A stretch of DNA of 64,000 nucleotides. Origin: Actinomadura violacea. Its GTDB lineage: Bacteria > Actinomycetota > Actinomycetes > Streptosporangiales > Streptosporangiaceae. Shown piece after piece: positions 58,079-64,000 of this stretch (position 1 is the first letter of the stretch; each line of letters starts with the position of its first letter). The notes under the pieces were generated by a model that worked only from the letters and a program-made list of their open reading frames with translations, was not told where the DNA came from and ran no database searches. A program made the translations under genes and the position numbers. The stretch is from positions 62,001 to 126,000 of the forward strand of contig NZ_JAGEPF010000012.1 of NCBI RefSeq assembly GCF_017573465.1, read 5' to 3'.

Positions 58079-59401
58079 ATGGCGACGGGCATCCAGCGGC
58101 GGACGGTGTTGACCGCCGGTGTCGTCTCGACGCTGTTCGCGGCCGCCGGCTGCGCGACCGGCGGCGCCCGCAAGGCCGGGCCCGCACTGCACTCCGCAGC
58201 GACCGGCCAGATCAAGGGAACCGTCAGCGTCTGGTCCTGGGACGTGGCGGCCAAGGCCCTCAAGCGGCTCGCGCCCGCGTTCGAGCAGCGGCACCCCGGC
58301 GTCCGCATCGAGGTCGTCGACATCGGCTACGACAACGCCTACGACAAGATCACCGTCGGGCTGAAGTCCGGCAAGGGCCTGCCCGACGTCCTCACCATCG
58401 AGGGCGGCCGGCTGCCCGGCTACATCGGCGTCTTCCCCGGCGGCCTCTACGACATCACCGCGCTCGCCGGGCGCTACCGGACGAGCTTCGCGCAGGCCGC
58501 CTGGAAGTACGTCACCGACGGCAAGGGCAAGGTCTTCGCGCTGCCCTGGGACAGCGGCCCCTGCGCCCTCTTCTACCGCACCGACATCCTCAAGGACGCC
58601 GGCGTCGACCCCGCCTCCATCCGCACGTGGGACGACTACATCGGCGCCGGCGAGCGGATCAAGGCCAAGACCGGCAAGAAGCTCCTCATCATGGACCCCG
58701 AGGAGGACAGCATGTTCCCGATGCTGCTCCAGCAGCAGGGGCAGCACTACGTCAAGAACGGCCTCATCGCCGTCAACGACCAGCAGGGCGTCCGCGCCGC
58801 GACGCTGCTGAAGACCCTCGCCGACAAGGGGCTCGTCCAGTTCGAGAAGGGCTGGGACGGGCTCGTCGCCGCGACCAAGGCCGGCAAGGCCGCCACCACC
58901 CCGTACGCGGTGTGGTGGTCGGGCACCCTCACCGACGAGATGAAGGAGCTGAAGGGCAAGTTCGGCGTCGTGCCGCTGCCGGCGTTCGATCCGGGCGGCG
59001 TGCGGACCTCCAACAACGGCGGCTCCGCGCTCGCCGTCACCGGCCAGACCAAGAACGCCGCCGCGGCGTGGGCGTTCGTCGAGTTCATGCTGGCGGACAC
59101 GGCGAATCAGGCGTCCATGCTGAAGGCCGAGGGACTGTTTCCCGCCTACCTCCCCGCGCTCAAGGACCCCTACGTCACCGCGCCGCAGGACTACTACGGC
59201 GGCCAGCCCGTCTTCAAGACGTTCGCCGACCTGGCGAGCAGTGTCCCGCCCGTCGAGGACACCAAGGACATGCCGAAGGCCCGCGACATCGTCAACGGCA
59301 CGGTCTCCGGGATCGTCCTGCACGGAAAGGACCCCAAGAAGGAGCTGGACTCGGCCGCCAAGCAGATCGCCGCCGCCACCGGCCGGCGGATCGCCGGCTG
59401 A
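58079..59401 (+). CDS. ABC transporter sugar-binding lipoprotein (CUT1, Tat-type signal)
   Basis: The 440-residue protein is a family 1 extracellular solute-binding protein. Its N-terminus MATGIQRRTVLTAG has a twin-Arg motif and a lipobox AAAGC with Cys25 as the lipidated residue. The ATG at 58079 follows GGGAGGCAAG; an in-frame ATG at 58037 lies within the operator and would prevent a normal signal peptide. It is the first gene of an importer operon with two permeases and two glycosidases, so the substrate is probably an oligosaccharide containing galactose or glucose. Confidence 0.93.
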   Translation: MATGIQRRTVLTAGVVSTLFAAAGCATGGARKAGPALHSAATGQIKGTVSVWSWDVAAKALKRLAPAFEQRHPGVRIEVVDIGYDNAYDKITVGLKSGKGLPDVLTIEGGRLPGYIGVFPGGLYDITALAGRYRTSFAQAAWKYVTDGKGKVFALPWDSGPCALFYRTDILKDAGVDPASIRTWDDYIGAGERIKAKTGKKLLIMDPEEDSMFPMLLQQQGQHYVKNGLIAVNDQQGVRAATLLKTLADKGLVQFEKGWDGLVAATKAGKAATTPYAVWWSGTLTDEMKELKGKFGVVPLPAFDPGGVRTSNNGGSALAVTGQTKNAAAAWAFVEFMLADTANQASMLKAEGLFPAYLPALKDPYVTAPQDYYGGQPVFKTFADLASSVPPVEDTKDMPKARDIVNGTVSGIVLHGKDPKKELDSAAKQIAAATGRRIAG

Positions 59402-59402
59402 C

Positions 59403-60338
59403 ATGGCGCAGCAGACGACGGCCCGGAAACCGGCCGCGGCCGCCCGCGCGAAGGCGGCCCCCGCCCGCGCGCGGCGGCGCACGTCCCGGACCACGCCGTG
59501 GATGTTCGCCGGCCCGGCGGCGGCGCTGTTCGGGGTGTTCTTCGCCTACCCGCTGCTCGCCGGCCTCTACCAGAGCTTCACCGCCGACCGCGACGGCGTC
59601 ACCACCTGGGTCGGGCTCGCCCAGTACCGCCGGATGATGCACGACCCGGTCTTCTGGACGTCGTTGCGCAACATCGCGCTGATCCTCCTCGTCCAGGTCC
59701 CGCTGATGATCGCGCTGGCGCTCGTCATGGCGTACGGGCTGAACCAGTCGTGGCTGCGGTTCCGCGCGACGTACCGGATCGCGTGCTTCCTGCCCGCGGT
59801 GACGATGCTGGTCGCGTACTCGGTGGTGTTCCGCGTCCTGCTGAAGACCGACGACGGCCTGGTCGACCAGGCGCTCACCGCCGTCGGGCTGCCGAGCATC
59901 GACTGGCTGAACAGCCCCGGCTGGGCGCGGATCGCGCTGATCGGCTCGATCACCTGGCGGTGGACGGGCTACAACGCGGTGATCCTGCTCGCCGGGCTGC
60001 AGGGCATCGGCCGCGAGCAGTACGAGGCCGCCGCGATCGACGGCGCCGGGCCCGCGACCACGTTCCTGCGGGTCGTGCTGCCGCAGCTCCGGCCGGTCAT
60101 CCTGTTCTGCCTGGTCACCTCGACGATCGGCACGCTGCAGCTGTTCGACGAGAACTACGTGCTCACCAAGGGCGGGCCGGGCAACGCCACCATGTCCCCG
60201 GTCCTCTACCTGTACAAGGTCGGCTTCGAGCAGCTCGACTTCGGCTACGCGGCGGCCATCGCCTGGGTCGTCGTCCTGATCATCGGGCTGATCTCGTACG
60301 CGCAGTTCCGCTTCCTCGGGAAGGACGCGACGCGATGA
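59403..60338 (+). CDS. sugar ABC transporter permease (MalF type)
   Basis: A 311-residue inner-membrane permease with a basic N-terminus and about six helices. The EAA loop YEAAAIDGAGPATTFLRVVLP, which docks the ATPase, is intact, and LGF-type residues follow. It starts 1 bp after the binding-protein stop and overlaps the next permease as ATGA. CUT1 importers have one MalF-like and one MalG-like subunit. No ATPase gene is in the window; such systems often share MsiK encoded elsewhere. Confidence 0.94.
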   Translation: MAQQTTARKPAAAARAKAAPARARRRTSRTTPWMFAGPAAALFGVFFAYPLLAGLYQSFTADRDGVTTWVGLAQYRRMMHDPVFWTSLRNIALILLVQVPLMIALALVMAYGLNQSWLRFRATYRIACFLPAVTMLVAYSVVFRVLLKTDDGLVDQALTAVGLPSIDWLNSPGWARIALIGSITWRWTGYNAVILLAGLQGIGREQYEAAAIDGAGPATTFLRVVLPQLRPVILFCLVTSTIGTLQLFDENYVLTKGGPGNATMSPVLYLYKVGFEQLDFGYAAAIAWVVVLIIGLISYAQFRFLGKDATR

Positions 60339-61222
60339 CCACCCTGCCCGCGCGGGCGGCCACGCCGCCGCGCACACCGGCCCGGCCGACCGCGCCGCGC
60401 CGCGTCCGCCTTCTCGGCCGCGGCGCCGCGGTGCTCGTGCTGACCGTCGGCGCGCTGGTCAGCGCCGTCCCGTTCTACTGGATGGTGGTCGCCTCCACCC
60501 GCGACAACGCCGAGCTGTTCGCGTCGCCGCCGCCGTTCCTGCCGGGCGGGCGGCTGCTGCACAACCTCGTCGCGCTGCAGCACTCGATCGGCTTCGGCCG
60601 GGTGCTGCTGAACAGCGTCGGCGTCTCCGTCGTGTACACGGTGCTCAGCTCGCTGATCTCCGCCATGTGCGGGTACGGGCTCGCCAAGTTCCGGTTCCGG
60701 GGGCGCGGGCTGCTGCTCGGCCTGGTGCTGGCGACGATGATGATCCCGTTCCAGGTGCTGCTCGTCCCGCTGTTCCAGATGATGGCGAGCCTCGGCTGGG
60801 TCGACACCTACCAGGCGGTGATCCTGCCGTTCCTCGCCAACTCGTTCGGCATCTTCCTGATGCGCCAGGCGTTCCTCGGCTTCCCGGACGAGCTGATCGA
60901 GTCGGCCCGCATGGACGGCGCCGGCGACCTGCGGATCTTCTACCGGATCGTGCTGCCGGTGGTGCGGCCGCAGCTCGGCGCGCTGGTCATCTTCTCGTTC
61001 ATGACGCAGTGGAACGCGTTCCTGTGGCCGCTGCTGATGCTGAACACCGAGGACAAGTACACCGCCCCTGTCGCGCTGTACACGCTCATCGGGCAGAGCC
61101 ACGTCGACTACGCCGGGCTGATCCTCGGCTCGTTCCTCGCGACGCTTCCCGTGATGCTCCTGTTCTTCCTGTTCCAGAAACAGTTCGTGTCGGGTCTGCT
61201 GGGAGGGGCCGTCAAGGGATGA
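60335..61222 (+). CDS. sugar ABC transporter permease (MalG type)
   Basis: A 295-residue permease with six predicted helices and the EAA motif ELIESARMDGAGDLRIFYRIVLP in outline, followed by RPQLGALVIFSFM. It is the MalG partner. The ATG overlaps the previous stop (ATGA) and its own stop overlaps the beta-galactosidase start (ATGA at 61219-61222), so transport and hydrolysis are co-translated. Confidence 0.94.
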   Translation: MTTLPARAATPPRTPARPTAPRRVRLLGRGAAVLVLTVGALVSAVPFYWMVVASTRDNAELFASPPPFLPGGRLLHNLVALQHSIGFGRVLLNSVGVSVVYTVLSSLISAMCGYGLAKFRFRGRGLLLGLVLATMMIPFQVLLVPLFQMMASLGWVDTYQAVILPFLANSFGIFLMRQAFLGFPDELIESARMDGAGDLRIFYRIVLPVVRPQLGALVIFSFMTQWNAFLWPLLMLNTEDKYTAPVALYTLIGQSHVDYAGLILGSFLATLPVMLLFFLFQKQFVSGLLGGAVKG

Positions 61223-63219
61223 CTGGACTTACGCGGGTGCCGGGGCTGCTGTACGGGGGCGACTACAACCCGGAGCAGTGGCCCGAGGAGGTGTGGGCGG
61301 AGGACGCCCGGCTGATGCGGGACGCCGGGGTCAACCTGGTGACGGTCGGCGTGTTCTCCTGGGCGCGGCTGCAGCCGGGGCCGGACGAGTGGGACTTCGG
61401 CTGGTTCGACCGGGTCCTCGGCCTGCTCGCCGAGCACGGCGTCGCCGCCGACATCGCGACCGCCACCGCGTCCCCGCCGGCGTGGCTGGTGCGGGCGCAC
61501 CCGGAGGTCCTGCCGGTCACGGCGGACGGGGTCCGGCTGGAATTCGGGTCCCGGCAGCACTACTGCCCGTCGTCCCCGGTGTACCGGGACGCGGCGGCGC
61601 GCCTGGCGCGGACCATCGCCGCCCGCTACCGGGACCATCCGGCGCTCGCGATGTGGCACATCCACAACGAGTACGGCGACCACGTCACCGAATGCTTCTG
61701 CGAGACGTCCGCCGCCGACTTCCGGCGCTGGCTGCGCGACCGCTACGGCGACCTCGCCGCGCTGAACGCGGCCTGGGCGACCGACTTCTGGTCGCAGCGG
61801 TACGGGACGTTCGACGAGATCGAACCGCCGCGCACCGCGCCCGGCCCGGTGAACCCGACGCAGATGCTGGACTGGCGGCGGTTCTGCTCGGACGCCCTGC
61901 TCGGCTGCTACCTGGGCGAGAAGGCGCAGCTCGACGAGGTCGCGCCGGGCGTGCCGGTGACGACGAACTTCATGTCGATGTTCAAGCCGCTCGACTACTG
62001 GACGTGGGCCGCGCACGAGGACGTCGTGTCCGACGACGCCTACCCCGACCCGGCGGACCCGGCCGCGCACGTCGGCGCGGCGATGAACTACGACCTGATG
62101 CGCTCGCTGAAGGGCGGCCGTCCGTGGCTGCTGATGGAGCAGGCGCCGTCGGCGGTGAGCTGGCGTCCGGTGAACGCGCCGAAGCCGCCCGCGCTGGCGC
62201 GGCTGTGGTCGCTGCAGACGGTGGCGCACGGCGCGGACGGCGTCCTGCACTTCCAGTGGCGGGCGTCGCGGGCCGGCGCGGAGAAGTTCCACAGCGCGCT
62301 GCTGCCGCATCGGGGGACCGAGGGGCGGCAGTGGGCCTCGACCGTGGCGTTCGGCCGGGACCTCACCCGGCTCGCCGAGGTCGCGGGCACCCGGATCACC
62401 GCCGACGTCGCGATCGTCCTGGACTGGAACTCGTGGTGGGCGCTGGAGCTGGACGACCGCCCGTCCGCCCGGCTCCGCCTCCGCGACCTCGTCCGGACCT
62501 GGTACGGGGCCTTGGCGGACCGCAACGTCGCCGTCGACTTCGTTCCGCCGTACGCCGACCTGTCGGGGTACCGGCTCGTCCTCGCTCCGAACCTGTACCT
62601 GATGGCGGACGCGACGGCCGCGCGGCTCACCGCGTACGTCGAGGCCGGCGGACGGCTCGTGTGCGGCTTCTTCAGCGGCATCGTCGACGAGCACGACCAC
62701 ATCCACCTCGGCGGCTATCCGGCGCCGCTGCGCGACGTGCTCGGCGTCGTCGTCGACGAGTTCTGGCCCGTGCCCGACGGCGCGTCCGTGCCGGTGTCGC
62801 TCGGCGGGCGTGAGGTCACCGCGACGATGTGGAGCGAGTGGCTGGAGCCGCTGACCGCCGAGGTCGCCGGCCCCTACACGTCCGGCGAGCTTGCCGGACG
62901 ACCCGCGGTCACCCGCAACGCCCACGGCGAGGGCCGCGCCTGGTACGTCGGCTGCCACCTCGGCGACGAGATCGGGTCCGTGCTCGACGAGGCCGCCGCC
63001 GACGCCGGGGTCCGCCCGGTGCTCGACGCCGCGCCGGGCGTCGAGGCCACCCGCCGCGACGGGCCCGAGCACTCCTACTACTTCCTGCTCAACCAGGCCG
63101 GCCGGGCCTGCGAGACGCCCGCGCCGGACGGCGTCGACCTGCTGACCGGCGACCCCGTCCGCCGGACCCTGCACCTCCCCCCGCACGGAGCGGCGGTCGT
63201 CAAGACCGCGCGCGCCTGA
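61219..63219 (+). CDS. beta-galactosidase, GH42 family
   Basis: The 666-residue protein is a GH42 glycosidase without signal peptide, so it acts in the cytoplasm on imported sugar. The acid/base Glu151 is in HNEYGDH and the nucleophile Glu307 in LLMEQAPSAVSW. A typical N-terminus GGDYNPEQWPEEVW and the Cys cluster ECFCETS, part of the structural zinc site of some GH42 enzymes, are present. The C-terminal trimerisation and beta domains complete the usual 650-690 residues. Family members act on lactose, galacto-oligosaccharides or arabinogalactan-derived sugars. Confidence 0.95.
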   Translation: MTGLTRVPGLLYGGDYNPEQWPEEVWAEDARLMRDAGVNLVTVGVFSWARLQPGPDEWDFGWFDRVLGLLAEHGVAADIATATASPPAWLVRAHPEVLPVTADGVRLEFGSRQHYCPSSPVYRDAAARLARTIAARYRDHPALAMWHIHNEYGDHVTECFCETSAADFRRWLRDRYGDLAALNAAWATDFWSQRYGTFDEIEPPRTAPGPVNPTQMLDWRRFCSDALLGCYLGEKAQLDEVAPGVPVTTNFMSMFKPLDYWTWAAHEDVVSDDAYPDPADPAAHVGAAMNYDLMRSLKGGRPWLLMEQAPSAVSWRPVNAPKPPALARLWSLQTVAHGADGVLHFQWRASRAGAEKFHSALLPHRGTEGRQWASTVAFGRDLTRLAEVAGTRITADVAIVLDWNSWWALELDDRPSARLRLRDLVRTWYGALADRNVAVDFVPPYADLSGYRLVLAPNLYLMADATAARLTAYVEAGGRLVCGFFSGIVDEHDHIHLGGYPAPLRDVLGVVVDEFWPVPDGASVPVSLGGREVTATMWSEWLEPLTAEVAGPYTSGELAGRPAVTRNAHGEGRAWYVGCHLGDEIGSVLDEAAADAGVRPVLDAAPGVEATRRDGPEHSYYFLLNQAGRACETPAPDGVDLLTGDPVRRTLHLPPHGAAVVKTARA

Positions 63220-63244
63220 ATCCACCCCCCTCGAAGAGGTCGTC

Positions 63245-64000
63245 ATGCGTCGATCGCTGCATGTCCTGGCCGGGCTGACGCTCGGCTCCGCACTCGTCCT
63301 GCCCGTGAACGCGGCCGCCGCGGCCCCGCCGGCGCGCCCGCCGGGGCCCGCCGGCTACGCCGACGTGCTCGACCTGCACGGCGTCCCGGCGAAGGCCCTG
63401 CCGCCCGAGGTCAGCGACATCAACGTGTTCGCCGACCAAGGCGCCTGGCACGCCTACGCCCTGCCCAAGTCCGGGGACACCTCCGCGTACGGCGGCTTCA
63501 CCGGGCCGCTGTACATCGCGCAGGAGTACCCGTGGTGGCTGAGCAAGGTGTTCAGCCGCATCACGCTCAGCGAGAACGGCAAGCAGATCGACCTCGCGTC
63601 CGCGAAGAACCCGCGCTTCACGTCGCTGCCCGGCGTGCTGCGCCAGACCTACGACCTGCCGGGGCTGCGGCTCACGCTGGAGCTGCGGTTCGCGTCCGAC
63701 CGCACCGCGCTGGTCCGCGCCCATGTGGAGAACACCGGACGGTCTGCCCGGACGCTGCACGTCGGCTGGACGGGCGAGCTGCTGCGCCCCGACGCGGAGC
63801 CGATGCGGAGCGCGCCGTCCCTGCACGCCACCGCCGACGGCGTCGCGGTCGGGTTCGCGAAGGTCCGGAAGACGTGGGACTACCTGACCGGCGGTGACGA
63901 GCGGTTCGAGGTCCGGCACGACGGGCCCGTCCGGACGACCGTCACCGGGGACGCCTACCGCACCGACCTGGCCCGCCCGCTGACCGTCGCGCCGCACCGC
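63245..64000 (+). CDS. secreted GH63 glycosidase, YgjK-like (partial, runs off window)
   Basis: The gene begins at ATG 63245 after GAAGAGG and is cut by the window end after 252 codons. A Sec signal covers about residues 1-26 (hydrophobic core LHVLAGLTLGSALVLPV). The rest matches the N-terminal domain of E. coli YgjK: GAWHAYALP, GGFTGPLYIAQEYPW, DLPGLRLTLELRFASDRTALV in outline, and FAKVRKTWDYLT. YgjK is an alpha-glucosidase of GH63; the catalytic (alpha/alpha)6 barrel lies beyond the window. Its place behind the importer and GH42 gene suggests outside processing of a mixed alpha-/beta-linked oligosaccharide. Confidence 0.87.
   Translation, partial: MRRSLHVLAGLTLGSALVLPVNAAAAAPPARPPGPAGYADVLDLHGVPAKALPPEVSDINVFADQGAWHAYALPKSGDTSAYGGFTGPLYIAQEYPWWLSKVFSRITLSENGKQIDLASAKNPRFTSLPGVLRQTYDLPGLRLTLELRFASDRTALVRAHVENTGRSARTLHVGWTGELLRPDAEPMRSAPSLHATADGVAVGFAKVRKTWDYLTGGDERFEVRHDGPVRTTVTGDAYRTDLARPLTVAPHR

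Overview
The window is a high-GC (by eye about 70-75 percent), gene-dense stretch of an actinomycete chromosome. Strong G/C bias at third codon positions, frequent GTG/TTG starts, many 4-bp ATGA/GTGA gene overlaps, a Tat-type solute-binding lipoprotein, a CtpI-like P-type ATPase and the galU-moeA(glp)-rimJ-glpR neighbourhood all point to Actinomycetota. A filamentous Streptosporangiales or Thermomonosporaceae member such as Actinomadura is a reasonable guess, but that is inference. I see no prophage, integrase, transposase or CRISPR array; this is ordinary chromosome with some accessory patches.

Layout. 0-10 kb: tRNA-Arg(CCT), a secreted VanY-type peptidase, MscL with a zinc ribbon, a CpaB-like SAF protein coupled to MTA phosphorylase, an MMPL exporter behind a nested inverted repeat, FmdB, a K+/H+ antiporter and a 2-hydroxyacid dehydrogenase. 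9.6-18 kb: 5-FCL, galU, moeA/glp, moaC, mogA, then a DeoR/SIS/NagA amino-sugar island, then rimJ-like GNAT, glpR and tRNA-Ala(CGC). In corynebacteria galU-glp-rimJ-glpR lie together; here moaC-mogA and the amino-sugar genes sit between them. 18-29 kb: stand-alone genes (EEP phosphatase, AraC regulator, RibD-like reductase, epimerase, class V aminotransferase, DMFase-like lipoprotein, GNAT, Kup, SDR) and a decayed second SDR. 29-33 kb: Ser/Thr kinase with C-terminal repeats, ECF41-type sigma factor and FAD oxidoreductase, with an ECF41-type promoter inside the 3' end of the sigma gene. 33-48 kb: two MarR systems with visible operators, a TetR-ABC exporter operon, an orphan HExxH protein, a WYL regulator/DinB pair, a giant CtpI-like ATPase containing a degenerate second catalytic unit, and a type III PKS plus ICMT-like methyltransferase pair. 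48-52.5 kb: PRC-barrel protein, a small membrane protein, DedA, a two-component system and an ABC1/UbiB kinase.

52.5-64 kb is the most coherent metabolic locus. A leftward operon gcvPA-gcvPB-(ATP-NAD kinase family)-SDR-GntR faces a rightward CUT1 sugar importer (binding protein and two permeases, no ATPase), a GH42 beta-galactosidase and a secreted YgjK-like GH63 enzyme cut by the window end. The shared intergenic region holds a GntR/FCD-type palindrome, TGCTGTATACAGCA, inside a larger inverted repeat. The GntR gene carries the only TTA codon I found in the window, which suggests bldA-type developmental control. No gcvH, gcvT or lpd is present, so the role of the two-subunit glycine dehydrogenase here is unclear.
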